Source: Cylindrodendrum hubeiense
Taxonomy: Eukaryota; Ascomycota; Sordariomycetes; Hypocreales; Nectriaceae
NCBI GenBank assembly: GCA_014621425.1
Contig: JAANBB010000219.1
Location: 1 to 64,000, forward strand
Direction: 5' to 3'
DNA: 64,000 bases
In this document: positions 13,026-23,853 of the stretch, piece after piece
How positions within the stretch are numbered: the stretch's first letter is position 1
How the letters are laid out: each line of letters opens with the position of its first letter
The notes under the pieces: model-generated
Database searches by the model: none
Told to the model about the DNA's origin: nothing
What the model saw: the letters and a program-made list of their open reading frames with translations, nothing else
Translations under genes and position numbers: made by a program

Positions 13026-15112
13026 CGTTGAAATTATATTCATGATCAAGCCCCATGGTAAGCATGCTTCTTGTTACTGGAGAGTCGACGAAGTTAGGTG
13101 CAGTAAGGAAAAGAGTATCATGTATTATATCCATGGAATTAATACTGCTGCGACTAAAAGAGGGTGTCGTATGTTTAGCTCTCATGAAGTCAAGGGGTTT
13201 CAGGTTTCTCTTACTCTAGAATGCGATATCTTGGAGAAAAGATTCGGTCCAGACCATCTGGTTGACAAAATGGGTCAGCGAAGCCAAGCGTTGCTAATTC
13301 AAAGAGAGGTTCCATATTCAATGTGAAAACCCTTGTATTATCAGTCAGAATTTGAAGGAGGACTAATAATTCCTGCAGCCCGGTTAGTCTCTGTCTCTTC
13401 ACAAGAGAAATTTAGAGCAATGTTGAAAATGAAGAAGCTCGTAACTGTTGCTGAGGATGTGCATTGGTGTGTTGATTGACTGGTTGTTGTATGTATTCGG
13501 GGTTTTCATGTTTGTGGATTTCTTTTTCGTTGCACGAAAGGGGCTCGCTTCATCCTGCCTTTTAGGCTTAAATTCCAGTAGTAGTACTTACATAGGCCAG
13601 TGTATTGCCGTGCTCATCTCTAATCCACCAAGGCTGAGTGCCATCTGCAGCTTGGTAAATTAGACGCTGCCGAATCCACTCTAATCCTCCTTCAACCGCG
13701 GACACATCATACGAGTAGCGGCTGGACTTGCTGCCGTTTTGTAGTACCATGTAAGCTCTTTTAGGGTGACGGACTCGAAGCTGTGGTATACAATCTTCCT
13801 CAATTTGGAGCCACTTGTTAGGGAAATCATCGAAAAGCTGGAATAACGGTGACTCGGACCTCTTGACAGTAGTCCACGTTGTCAGAGGGGGTGCCATGGA
13901 GAATCCACCCCCCTGGTAAGTAGCACCGAAAGCGAACTCGACAGTTCTTCGAAGGAATGGAATAAGTTGTACTGAAAATGAATAGCGCCATGAACGATCA
14001 CCATAGAGTGGACATTCTCGTTTATGGGGCTCTCGGGATTCGTATCGAAATTCAAATATGCCTCTCTTTTTAGTCCATTCTGTCCTCTGGTTGAAAAAAC
14101 AGTGGCATATATTCAGGGCATCCGAACACGGATGCCGCCGTTGACGGGTGTTCAATTGAAATCCCACTAAATCGCATGAATCTTGTAAGACTTTGGGATA
14201 TTGGAGAAAGCCTTGTTGGACATGGTGGTTTAATTTGGTATTCTCTTTATCCGCCAACCGAGATACTTGCTGTTGGATGTCTAGGAGGCCATTCTGGTTG
14301 AGGCTTTGAGTTGGTAGTAGGGATAAAAAATGTAGACGGAGAGTGTCGAGGTTGGTTGCCAGTGTGTCGACTTTTGTGTCGAGATTTGTGCCAAACTGTT
14401 GTACCATACGATGTGTCTCTGCTTGTTGAGTACTTGCGGTTGCTCCTATCAAAGAATTTTCAATATGAAGCTGATTGTAGCTCGAAGTAAGTTCTGTAAT
14501 AGCCGTGGTTACTTCAGCCCTTACAGAATTTTGCAACACAGCGAGACTCGTGTTCGTCAATTCCGACTCCTTCTTAAGATCCTTCATAATGTTCTCGGTT
14601 TGCGTGATTTGGTCACCCTGGTTGAGGATAACATCCAAGCCTGCTAGGTGTAGCTGCTGGAGGGTTTCCGAGTGTTGTCTCTGGATTCGGCTCAAGTGGG
14701 TTTCGATATCTCTCGATATTTCAACGCTGAGACATGATTTCCAGATTTTCCGTGCCTTTGAATCATTTTGCAGAAACTTCACGCGTTCCAACGTCTTCTG
14801 TAGGTCTACAACGGCCTGATTACCCTCGGATACAACATCACGGAGAGTCTGGAGCTGACTTTTAGATACCCTTTGGGTCAAGGGGTCCGTTTCGTTCCGA
14901 AGACGGGCCTCCAGGTCTAGCAATCGCTTAATTGACCTATCGATATCCTGGAGGAGAGCAGTGATTCGCTTTGGTGCATCATGGAGATTTTTAAGGAACC
15001 TTATCGAGCTGAGGAGTGCTTTAACACCGAGGTCCGCAAACTGGATGCTACCAGCAGCAACGCCTATTGCTGAGATCGGGTTCATGGCTGATTTGTTGGT
15101 GATGTAGAGCAT
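13026..15112 (-). pseudogene. 5' part of a split PigL_N/ankyrin-type gene
   Basis: The first exon, 15112 (or ATG at 15085) to 13592, encodes about 507 residues. MNPISAIGVAAGSIQFADLG and the following helices match the fungal N-terminal domain of STAND-type proteins (PigL_N). A long coiled region follows, then a His/Cys-rich segment with HCFF, HKRECPLYG and QGGGFSMAPPL, known from large fungal ankyrin proteins, and the exon ends at DEHGNTLAY with a GTAAGT donor. The likely next exons are 13390-13215 and 13153-13026, separated by an intron with GTAAGA donor and TTTTAG acceptor. The last one is cut by the retroelement. The chain then continues at 5174. All junctions together are in frame (1163 codons including stop). 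The 13390 acceptor is the least certain. The 5' exon could still make a truncated protein of about 510 residues by intron read-through. Confidence 0.78.
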
Positions 15113-15798
15113 CCGTGTTTTTGGTGCAGTTTGAATTGTCGGCGTACTCAACGAAGAAGTTTGGAGTTGGGGATTCTCCAGGGCGTACAAGGGATAATAA
15201 GATCATTGTGAGCCTTGCGAAGCAGGCCTCACGTCACAGACTAACGTGATGACGTGGCAAGTAAGAATAGGCTACATCTGTATGTCACTTGTTGGGCTGT
15301 ATAATACTTGAGAGTAGCGAGGCAATCCAATCAGAGGTCAGTTGGGCTAACTCAGCCTTACGCCACATGGTAGAAATAAAGATAGTCGCAACACCAAACC
15401 CTTGCACAGCCGCTCTTTCATGTGCACATTAAAAACGCCATTAGAGCCTGATGGGTGCCTGACTCACCCAGCACGGGACCGTCTGCCGGCGACCAAGGCC
15501 ACAGTCAAGTTGACCCCGTCATCTGTTTTGGCGGCCTCTTCCGTGACGGTGCAGGTTGGTATTGCCCAAGCGTTAGTTGATGAACCCTCAAGACCTCTAC
15601 GAGATGAGTGGTCACTGTTGGAGCTCTGTCAATAGCACGCTCAATACTCTCCAACTCAGCACGAAGGGTTGGCTCGGCAGAAGATCCCAAGTCGGCGGGC
15701 TCCCGTCACCCAGATAGAGTATTTCAACGAGATATATGCGTATTCATATAAATTCAATGATTCAAATATAAAGTAAGCTTCCTTTTTGTTACTTAGCT
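15113..15798. other. Intergenic, no gene seen
   Basis: The 5' flank of the split gene and 3' flank of the amidohydrolase. Small frames at 15402-15690 have no recognisable family. AT-rich near 15720-15790. Confidence 0.5.
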
Positions 15799-17181
15799 TC
15801 ATTCAATGAACTCTTTGTCCTCTGTTACATCCTCTGGCAACCTAGTCCATCGACTCGTATAAACCCTTCCATTCTTGATAACGGCTAGCACCCACTTCTC
15901 AGGCTCGTCCAAAATGGAAATATCATCCAGCGGGTTTTCGTTCAAGATGAGGATATCTGCCGCAAACCCCTCCTTGATCTGCCCGAGAAACCCGTCCTGG
16001 CGCAGCATCCTCGCAGCATTGACCGTCGCTCCTTGCAGCACCGTTTTGCTGCTCAGCACCGTGGCCCGGATCCCGAATTCCCGGCTCTGTTCTGCCTGAA
16101 GCGGGCCGAGGAGGTCGGAGCCGTGGCAGATGGTCACTCCCGCTTCAGATGCGATGCGGAGCGAGTCAAGGCCCTGGTCGAGCATCCGACGGTTCTTCTC
16201 CAAGTTCACCGGTGGCAGGAACCCGGCGTACTTGTCCGAGCCCATGGCAGCGTATGTGACCAGCGTAGGAGTCAGCCAAATACCACGGTTCGCCATGTAT
16301 ATAGCCGTGTCCCAGTCGATCAAGTTGCCGTGCTCGATGCCTAGCACGCCGTGATCTACTGCATGCCGGATCGCCTTGGGCGTGTATGCATGCGCCGTCA
16401 CAAACGTCCCATAGCTCTCTGCGACTTCGCAGATGGCTTTGATCTCGGCGGCTGTAAACTGCGTGTTCTCGATGCGGTCTGTGGGCGATGCGACACCGCC
16501 GCCAACCATGATTTTGATGAAGTCGGCGCCGGTGCGGAGCTGCTCCCTTGCGGCACGGATGCACTCAGAGACGCCATCCACAACCGTAGAAAGGCCTCCC
16601 TGGCTACCGCAGCACTGTTGGTGATCGTGGGCGCCTCTGCGGTCGCCGTGTCCTCCCGTCTGGGAGAGAGCCTGGTTTGCGATAAACATTCGAGGCCCAG
16701 GAAAGACATCATCCTCAATGGCTTCCTTCAATGCCAGAGTTGCGCCGCCTGTATCCCTGATCGTTGTGAATCCCTTCGACAGCATCTGTCCGCAGAGATA
16801 CGGCTGCCGGAAATTCGAGACAGCAGCGTCGGTGCCATACGCGCTCCCGTTGAGGCCATCGTCGCCCGGCACAGCGCTGATGTGGACGTGGCAGTCGATG
16901 AGTCCAGGGCACAGGTACTTGCCGCCGAGGTCGATGACAACATCATCAGGCGACTCGGTTAGATCCTGGCCGAGGTATTCAATCAATCCTTCCGAGATCT
17001 TGACGGTCCTGTTGGCGAGGATTGAACCACTGGCCGCATCAACGACGTTGGCATTCTGGAAGACGTATGTCTTCTGAGGCGGCAACCTCCAGGGCTTGAC
17101 GACCTTGTCGGGCATAGTGGACGCATTGCCGCCGCCATGTCTCATGGCCAGCTGTGAAGTGTTGGCTCTTCGAATTGTCAT
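15799..17181 (-). CDS. Metal-dependent amidohydrolase (imidazolonepropionase/ochratoxinase-like)
   Basis: A single exon gives 460 aa from the ATG at 17181; the frame extends upstream but without another ATG. It has the complete metal-site set of the amidohydrolase superfamily: HxH in DCHVHIS (98/100), a candidate carboxylated Lys in FIKIMVGGGV, His in VTAHAY, His in GIEHGNL and Asp in CHGSDLLG. A beta-sandwich composite domain lies at both ends (NANVVDAASG; GFAADILILNENPLDD). The segment LSQTGGHGD is typical of the Xaa-Pro dipeptidase/ochratoxinase branch. No signal peptide is evident, so it is probably cytosolic and hydrolyses an amide or cyclic amide; the substrate cannot be deduced. It is followed tail-to-head by ELP3 upstream on the same strand. 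Confidence 0.88.
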   Translation of the reverse strand: MTIRRANTSQLAMRHGGGNASTMPDKVVKPWRLPPQKTYVFQNANVVDAASGSILANRTVKISEGLIEYLGQDLTESPDDVVIDLGGKYLCPGLIDCHVHISAVPGDDGLNGSAYGTDAAVSNFRQPYLCGQMLSKGFTTIRDTGGATLALKEAIEDDVFPGPRMFIANQALSQTGGHGDRRGAHDHQQCCGSQGGLSTVVDGVSECIRAAREQLRTGADFIKIMVGGGVASPTDRIENTQFTAAEIKAICEVAESYGTFVTAHAYTPKAIRHAVDHGVLGIEHGNLIDWDTAIYMANRGIWLTPTLVTYAAMGSDKYAGFLPPVNLEKNRRMLDQGLDSLRIASEAGVTICHGSDLLGPLQAEQSREFGIRATVLSSKTVLQGATVNAARMLRQDGFLGQIKEGFAADILILNENPLDDISILDEPEKWVLAVIKNGRVYTSRWTRLPEDVTEDKEFIE

Positions 17182-17569
17182 TTTAAATGTATTGATATCA
17201 GAACGTAAGAGATGGTGAAGTGAACACAATGCTCAAGGATCAACTGATAGTGAAAGTGTGGAAACAAAGATAGGCCAACCGATGAGACGGGGAATGAATC
17301 CACCCCGCCACCTACCTTCCATACCTGGAATGATGTTGCAGTGCGTCACAATCAGATAGTCAGATAATCAGTCAACATCTCGAGCATCGTTAATAGCTTC
17401 TTCATTCATACCGCCATAAGTTGTAACTTCATGCTCCCAGAACCCAAATTGCGCCTTTGTCTATGAACCCACATTTTCCAAGCCGTGAGGTATTTCCAGG
17501 TCCAGCCAATGCTTCCCCGTTTCATTCATTCCATCCATCCCATCCAGACTCATACTTGGCCTTTTTTGA
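17182..17569. other. Intergenic between ELP3 and the amidohydrolase
   Basis: Holds the promoter of the amidohydrolase and the ELP3 3' region. No clear motif is visible. Confidence 0.5.
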
Positions 17570-19303
17570 TCAGGCTTCTTGCGGTCGCCCGTCGAGCCAC
17601 TTGCTCATGTAGGGTCCATCCAGCCAGTAGCCGAGCTTCTTGTAGTAGCTTCTCACACCCACACCAGAGATGACGCTGATCTTGTCGCTGCCATGCTCTT
17701 CCCTCGCGATCCTCTCCGCCTCCTCCATAAGCAACGTTCCAAAGCCTTGGTGCTGGAACTTGCGTGGGTCGCGGGCGTGGACGGGCACGGCCGTGCCGTA
17801 GACATGGAGCTCTCGCACCATGCTAGTCGGCTGGCCGGTGAGCTCCGGTCGGAATGTGTACTTCTCACTGCACTTGCGCAGTCGGAGCAAGGCAACCAAG
17901 ATGTCCTGCTTGGGGTCTTCGTAAGCTAGGAATGTCTCCCAGCCACCGTTGGCCGTGTAGTCTCTCCGAACCAACTCGATCTGGTTGGGTCGGATCTTGT
18001 TCTTGATTTCGTTGACGCCGACCTCTCGAGTGCGAACGTCTCGGCATGTGGTTCCAAAATCCTTCATGCGAGCCAACGCCAGCTCGCGCAGGTTTCCGTT
18101 CTCCACACCAGAGCTGACCAAGGGCATAGGAATATCTCGCTGGACACGGTAGATACGTGTCCACGGAGGAATCAACGCCATGATTCTAGCGACAAGATCG
18201 ATCAGGCCGTTGGGCGTGTAGTTCTGGTACCGCCCTGTCCGCCAAAGCTCGTACAAACCCGTGCCTCTGATAACCAGCGTGGGGTAGATCTTGAGGCCAT
18301 CGGTTCTGAAGGCGGGGCTCTCAAAATACTCCCTAAACTGATCAATATCGCGCTCCATGCCGACATTGGGCAAGTCAGGCATCATGTGGCTGACAACTTT
18401 GTAACCCGCGTCTTTGGCAAAACAGAACGTCTCTGCGACTGACGCAACTGTGTGGCCTCGGTTCGTGTCGCGGGCCACATCTTCGTAGAGCGACTGAACT
18501 CCAACCTCCAATCTGGTGCAGCCGTATCGCAACATGTCTGTCAGGTGGGGCTGGAGGCAGTAGTCGGGCCGTGTCTCGATGGTGATGCCGACACACTTGA
18601 TGTTGCTCATCTCTCCCGCCTCCACTGCTTCGTCGACGTTGGATGTCTGGTATCCGCTCAGAGCATTGTGAAGCTGGGCAATAAACTCGTTTCGGTACGA
18701 CTCGGGCAACGACATGAAGGTGCCGCCCATGATGATGTACTCGACCTTGTCGACAGAGTGGCCTAGCGACTTGAGCTGGTCAACTCGGCCGCGGGCCTGC
18801 TCAAAGGGATCGTATCGGGCACGGATGGCTCTCATGGAAGTCGGCTCGTATCCGGTGTACGACTGGGTGCTGTATTCAAAGTCGGAGTCGGGTCCGCCGG
18901 GGCAGTAGACACAGATGTTGCCGGTATAGGCAATGTGCGGGCAGCGGTGCGGCTTGCACATGACGGCGACAACGGCGATACCCGACGAGGTTCGGATGGG
19001 CTTCGCGATGAGCTTGGGCAGGATGTACTTCTTGTAGTGCTCGGGGATGGAGGCAATGATGGCCGTCAGCGGCGGGATGTTCATGAGCTTGTGCTTCTTG
19101 GCGAGCTTGTTGCGCAGCGTGTTGAGGTTGATGTCCCGCGAGGTTCGTCCGGCCTTGGAGGCTTCGTGGTCTTCGATGAGGGCATTCGCAACGTCGGCGC
19201 AGCATCGCAGGAAGCGCTCGCTCTCGGGGGCGAGCTCAGCGCCGCCGCCCTTCTTCTTGGACGTCGAGGCCGTAGCCGTCGCCGTCATCGTCGCCGTCGC
19301 CAT
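17570..19303 (-). CDS. ELP3: Elongator complex catalytic subunit Elp3
   Basis: A single exon gives 577 aa, near the usual length of about 550 with a low-complexity Ala/Thr N-terminus. The radical-SAM domain is clear: KPHRCPH then CVYCPGG supply the Fe-S cysteines, followed by [24 protein letters not shown] and [12 protein letters not shown]. The C-terminal GNAT acetyltransferase domain shows the acetyl-CoA loop in [19 protein letters not shown] and the end [19 protein letters not shown]. Elp3 carries out the carboxymethylation step of wobble uridine (mcm5U/mcm5s2U) in tRNA within the cytoplasmic Elongator complex. Start: ATG at 19303, directly before the Ala/Thr run. Confidence 0.97.
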   Translation of the reverse strand: MATATMTATATASTSKKKGGGAELAPESERFLRCCADVANALIEDHEASKAGRTSRDINLNTLRNKLAKKHKLMNIPPLTAIIASIPEHYKKYILPKLIAKPIRTSSGIAVVAVMCKPHRCPHIAYTGNICVYCPGGPDSDFEYSTQSYTGYEPTSMRAIRARYDPFEQARGRVDQLKSLGHSVDKVEYIIMGGTFMSLPESYRNEFIAQLHNALSGYQTSNVDEAVEAGEMSNIKCVGITIETRPDYCLQPHLTDMLRYGCTRLEVGVQSLYEDVARDTNRGHTVASVAETFCFAKDAGYKVVSHMMPDLPNVGMERDIDQFREYFESPAFRTDGLKIYPTLVIRGTGLYELWRTGRYQNYTPNGLIDLVARIMALIPPWTRIYRVQRDIPMPLVSSGVENGNLRELALARMKDFGTTCRDVRTREVGVNEIKNKIRPNQIELVRRDYTANGGWETFLAYEDPKQDILVALLRLRKCSEKYTFRPELTGQPTSMVRELHVYGTAVPVHARDPRKFQHQGFGTLLMEEAERIAREEHGSDKISVISGVGVRSYYKKLGYWLDGPYMSKWLDGRPQEA

Positions 19304-19850
19304 GGTTTGTGTGGCGGTTGTTTCGCTGTCTGGTTCCGGGGTATTTCGAGCCGTCGGCTTCTGATCCGCTTTATTCGGTAGTTTCGAATTCGTGTATCGT
19401 TTCCCGGTTCTCTCGAGGCTTGCGCTGGTAGACAGAATCCACAGAATGCGGGTGCAAATGATGAATCCTTGTCTGCCCCTCCAAAATGATGAAGGTGCTA
19501 AAAATCATGGTGGGGCCGATTTTTCTGCGCCCAGTGCGGGGCCTCGCATTTGCAAATGGTGCAGGGTAGGCAATTGAGTCTCGATTACCGCCGCACTGCC
19601 ACTTATGTCTATTAACAACCAAGTTGGGCATTTGTGTCATCGTTGCAAGAGCTTAGGTGCCTTCTGTCTTAGCAAAAAAAAAAAAAAAACCCACAGATAT
19701 ATAATAAATGCTAAACTCTCGACTTTGAAGCGTATGCCATAGGATTATTCAAGTCCTGCACAGATATTGAAATTCTGCGTTGCCCATGTATCAATCTAAC
19801 GCCATGATCATCCTTTGCAAAACCAGCTTGAACTGTATAGATAGCACCTC
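19304..19850. other. ELP3 promoter region and 3' flank of the NLR gene
   Basis: Contains a run of about 16 A at 19674-19689. No coding signal on either strand. Confidence 0.5.
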
Positions 19851-22800
19851 TTATACCTTATTAGCAACCTGTGAGCTTACTGATCCGACTTCCCTTTCGA
19901 GAATGATCCTTCCTTGATCCATTAGGTATGGATCCCTGCCGTTCGCCACCAGCCATTCCTCCACCGCCACAATCTCCTTGACTAGCTTGGCTGCTTCCTC
20001 AATCCGTCCCTGTGAAGCGTATGACCTTGCCAAGTAGTATTGTGAAAACACTCGTACCCATTCGTCCTTTGCTAAAATATTCTCGCCCCTTGCAACTATT
20101 CCCTCTAGAAGCTTGATTGCCTCCTCTATTTGCCCATCATATCTCAGCGACTTCGCTAACTCGAGCTGAGTTTCCATCCGCGCAAGGCTGTCTGCTGGCT
20201 GTGTCTTGCTTTCCAATTCCATGACTTTTTGGAGAGTCTCGATCGCTTTTTTTGTATTGGCCATTTTCTTGGTAACATCTTCCAAATTGATATTGGAATA
20301 ATACCCGATCTTTGTCGGTTTCTGGCATATTCTTCTCGTATTTGATCATAGTCTGCTCGATGAGTTCCACCGCCTGCTGTGTCTGCCTATTTTTCCTGTA
20401 TGCTTTTGCGAGAATAACTTCACCTGCCATGACGTTCCGAGAGGACACACCATATCTGTCATATAGCATGCTGATATAACGGGTCAGACAATCTACCGCC
20501 TCCCCTGTCTGATGACTTTTCAGCAAGCCAGTCCCAACCCGATAGAATAAATCCAGTTTCGCTGTCGAATCATCTAGGTCAGGCTCTACGAGCAGCTTTT
20601 GCGCGTGTGGTAGACATTCTTGCCACAGTAGTTTATTCTTCCGAGGCTCCGAAGGCATGACGAGGAGGAGTTGCTTGATTGCTTTGGTCGTGCTCTCCGT
20701 TACGCTCCAATGCCTATCAACCCACAGTCGCATCGCAAATTGCACCGACTGAGACATATAAAACACATCCTCATCGTGTCGGCGAGTCAGAAAGTTGTAT
20801 TCGCATAAACTGTCAACCGAATGAGCCAACCTGGATTCCGACTTCGAATGCGGTAATATTGAGGGCGGTATAGCGTTGGGGTTGATGTGGGATATTAAAC
20901 ACAGCAAGTCAAAGATGCTCGAGTCATACTCGCATAGCCTGTCAATTGACACTAGCCACGGGCTGGCGATGGTGTCGTGTATTTTCGATTTGGAATTTTG
21001 TTGTCGCAGCAGGTCCAGATATTCTTTGATAGATACGTCGTTTCGGTTGAGGTAGGTCGCGGCCTGTGCGATGGTCGGTGGTAGACATAAGAGCTCGTCA
21101 AGTAGCTCTATGACATTGACCGTGTCTCGGAGCAAATTCTCCCGGAATGAGTATAAACATTCCTTGAAGAAAGACGTTGCCTCCTCATGATCCATCTTCA
21201 GGTCAATCACACTACTTTGCGATAGCAATTCTGCCACTTTTCTCGAGCGTGTTGTGAATAGTATCCGGCCATCTGAGTTATCGGGTAAATATTTCTCGAT
21301 GCCGCCCGGTTCATCTGACGGACCAAATAACACGTCCGTATTGTTTGCGTCGTCCACAATCATGATCCACGGGCCAGCCTTTTTAGAACCCAGAAATTCT
21401 TGAACTGAGGCCTTGACGTCTTGGTCTCGGAATTCTGTCAGAATATCGAGGTCTTTAGCAATCTCTGTGTATGATTCTTCAAATCTGCTGGCGCTTGACC
21501 CAGATACCCAAAAGATGGAGAAGTGTGGCATCGTTTCTTGAACCTGGTATGCAAACTGAAGGGCCACTTCGGTCTTGCCAACTTTTGTTAAGCCAATTAA
21601 AGACGCCCTTTGGATATTGGAATTTGCGAAGAATATGTGCATGAGGCCGTCCAGTGCGGCCTTGCGGCCTACGAAGTTTTCGTTTTTAGGAAACGGAAGT
21701 GAGTGACAAGGTATTTGTTGGCGTCTACGCCGAATGTTAGTACCAGTCGTTTGGTTGGCGTAGCCCTGAATGCTCTCGTGGAGTTGAGATGCTGGCTCTG
21801 TGATGTGGTGGTTAGCTGGTAGGAGCGAACGATATGGCCTAACCAGGGAAGCCCATGAGTCCAGATACATACTTTTATCCTTGATTAACTGTGCCAATCT
21901 TTTTAGTTGCGGTTCCCTACTGGGCCAAAAATACAGTCTTGCGGCTGATTCGGCGTCGCCTTGCGGTTGAAGTTTTGCTAAGCCGGCGGTTTGGATTCGC
22001 CGTCGGTAATTGCTGAAGCGGAAGAATGTATTTTTCTCATAATGCTGGCCCCACGTATTGGTAAACTCATCATCAGCAAGTTTTGACTCATTTGCAATAG
22101 AAACTAGCATAGCAGATTCGGATTTGCTATCGTTACGGTCAAGGTGTGGGTGACCGGCGCTAATTGACACGAAACAGCTGATCAAGGGCTTCGGATCATT
22201 CGGATCGCTAGTCGTAGGGAACCAAACTGTTTTTGCTTCTTTCTCAACTTCGCCAGCTGGATTGTTCGCGCTCAGTTCCCCATGTGTAAAATGGGTGCCA
22301 CTAATGGTAGCGGGGGCGAAGAACGGATGTGTGGCCAATGTCGCCAGTATAGCCTCGTAAATCGTGGCCGGAATACCGGGCTCACTCATACTCGTATAGC
22401 TTCTTAGGCGTTTCGTGTTGCTAGAATTTCCCGAAGCGGCACATACAAAGCTGGAATAAGTTAATTATTTGCAATGAAGACTCTGAATAATGGGGGTACT
22501 TACACTTTGCAGCTTCCCTCGCGATTATGATTGAAAGGCTCGTCTGGTGAAATGCCCTTGCGACTTATCATTTTCAAGATCGCTTTCTCGACTGTAGTCG
22601 AATCGAACTGTGTTTGCGTCCGACTGAACATTCTGGTGAGAGAGCGAGGTGCTTTTTGCGGTTGAAACCCAGACTCGGCGAGCTCGTGGTAGACAGAGAT
22701 GCATTCTTCCACATCCATTTCCAACCGACCGAGCATAATTGCAATTAACCTGACATGTGTTAGATGTGACAGTGGAATGAACCTCTTCGCTCACCCGCTA

Positions 22801-22991
22801 GTGTTGGTGCCCCCAATCATATCAAAAACCTCACACGGCTTGGCTGGGAGAAGATCTTGCCAGTAACGCTCACGATTGACTAAGCCCATGACGTTGGATA
22901 GGACGTAAAGCGACCATAGGCTGGCAATCCCCCCGCCGTCCAATGATAGTAGAGAAACCCCCCTCTGACTGGCAGGCTGCTCGGGAGCCAT
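19851..22991 (-). pseudogene. Patatin-NB-ARC-TPR NLR with dead patatin site and one-base frameshift
   Basis: Three exons: 22991-22795, 22749-22504 and 22450 onward. The first two and the start of the third form a patatin-like domain (LLSLDGGGI; FDMIGGTNTSG; RLEMDVEECI; THGELSANNP). The usual nucleophile motif GTSTGG reads GTNTSG (Asn about 63), and the Asp of the DG(A/G) motif is His (about 204), so lipase activity should be absent. NB-ARC follows with Walker A GLTKVGKT and Walker B IMIVDD, then TPRs. At 20247-20253 a run of seven A on the coding strand shifts the frame. With six A, QENGQYKKAIETLQKV and the remaining TPRs to 19851 read through, giving about 1013 aa. As written the protein ends at 20137 (about 918 aa). 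Such NLRs act in fungal self/non-self recognition. The shift may be a real mutation or a sequencing error. Confidence 0.82.
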
Positions 22992-23853
22992 TTTGATGTC
23001 TAAGTCGTGACTATGCGCAGTGGGAGAAGGACCTGGAGGTGGCTCATGGCGCGGAACAGATTGCGAGTGAAACAAAGGCGAAAAGTACGTGTGATGTTTG
23101 AGAGAGAGGGGGTTAGGAAACCTGCATCAAAAAATTGAGGCTGAAGTAGCATTGGGGTCGGCAGCCAGTCAAATGGGCTGGTCAAATGGGCTGAAGTGCT
23201 GCCTGTCTTTGGGTGTCAGATGACGAGGTGGACGAGGATGCAAATACGCCTTGCCCACCCCGCCTTGGTTCGTCCCGAATAGGGTGCCGAGGGTCGCATT
23301 TCTTCATTTTGAGCTATGATATGACCTTTGACACTTTGGCCTTCGAATTCATCCTTTATTCAGGGATGGCCCTGTGTAAGAGGCCTCTCCCAGGCCCTCG
23401 GCGCTACAACGTGGGGTATGGGTTCGTGTAAGAGGAAGTGTGGGCGCACCCACTCTTCCACTAACATGGCGGCGTTGTTGCTGATTCTCGACATTAAAAT
23501 CGTAAGCAGGGCACGCTTCGCTTGAAATCTGATTCCGATTTTTATTATTTGTCACTCAGTTAACACTCACATAGCTGGTCGAGGCTATTAACTGTATGGA
23601 CTAACTGTATGGTCGTCGCACCCTCGCAGTCGGAGCCAGCCGATATTTGTGGGCCACTAGCATAGCCACAGAGTCGCCTAAAGTCAACCTCGTGCACCGC
23701 GATTTGGTGTTTGACCTCAAAACGAGGCGCAGTTTATCTCGCGTTGATACACTGAGGCCTCTGTTTCAACTCAACATCTACATCACCCTCTCCTAAAATG
23801 CAACGCGATGCGCCTTGACCAAATCGGATGTTCTGTATCTCTACACCCCTGCC
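22992..23853. other. Shared upstream region of the NLR and HET genes
   Basis: The two genes diverge from here. No further gene is seen. Confidence 0.55.

Larger units (their letters stand above)
5175..13030. mobile_element. RIP-degraded LTR element, 7846 bp, inserted in the ankyrin gene
   Basis: The element spans 5180-13025: two 183-bp LTRs around a very AT-rich interior. The target duplication is CGTTA (5175-5179) and CGTTG (13026-13030); on the gene's coding strand the copies read TAACG and CAACG, a single CpA-to-TpA difference. The interior is almost free of CA and TG and full of TA, as RIP leaves it. On the plus strand, long stretches (about 6200-7560, 7890-8780 and 11590-12420) read as open frames interrupted only by TAA/TAG, as expected if CAA/CAG glutamine codons were mutated. 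The coding strand is therefore probably plus, opposite to the host gene. I could not recognise reverse transcriptase, integrase or protease motifs. Classification below LTR element is therefore open; LTR length and 5-bp duplication fit Ty1/copia or Ty3/gypsy. Confidence 0.88.

Noticed and set aside
12850..13185. 111-codon minus-strand frame crossing the right LTR
   Set aside because: It is the interrupted host exon running by chance through the LTR, not a separate gene.
15402..15690. Short frames on both strands between the split gene and the amidohydrolase
   Set aside because: No motif or splice support; may be gene debris but cannot be shown.
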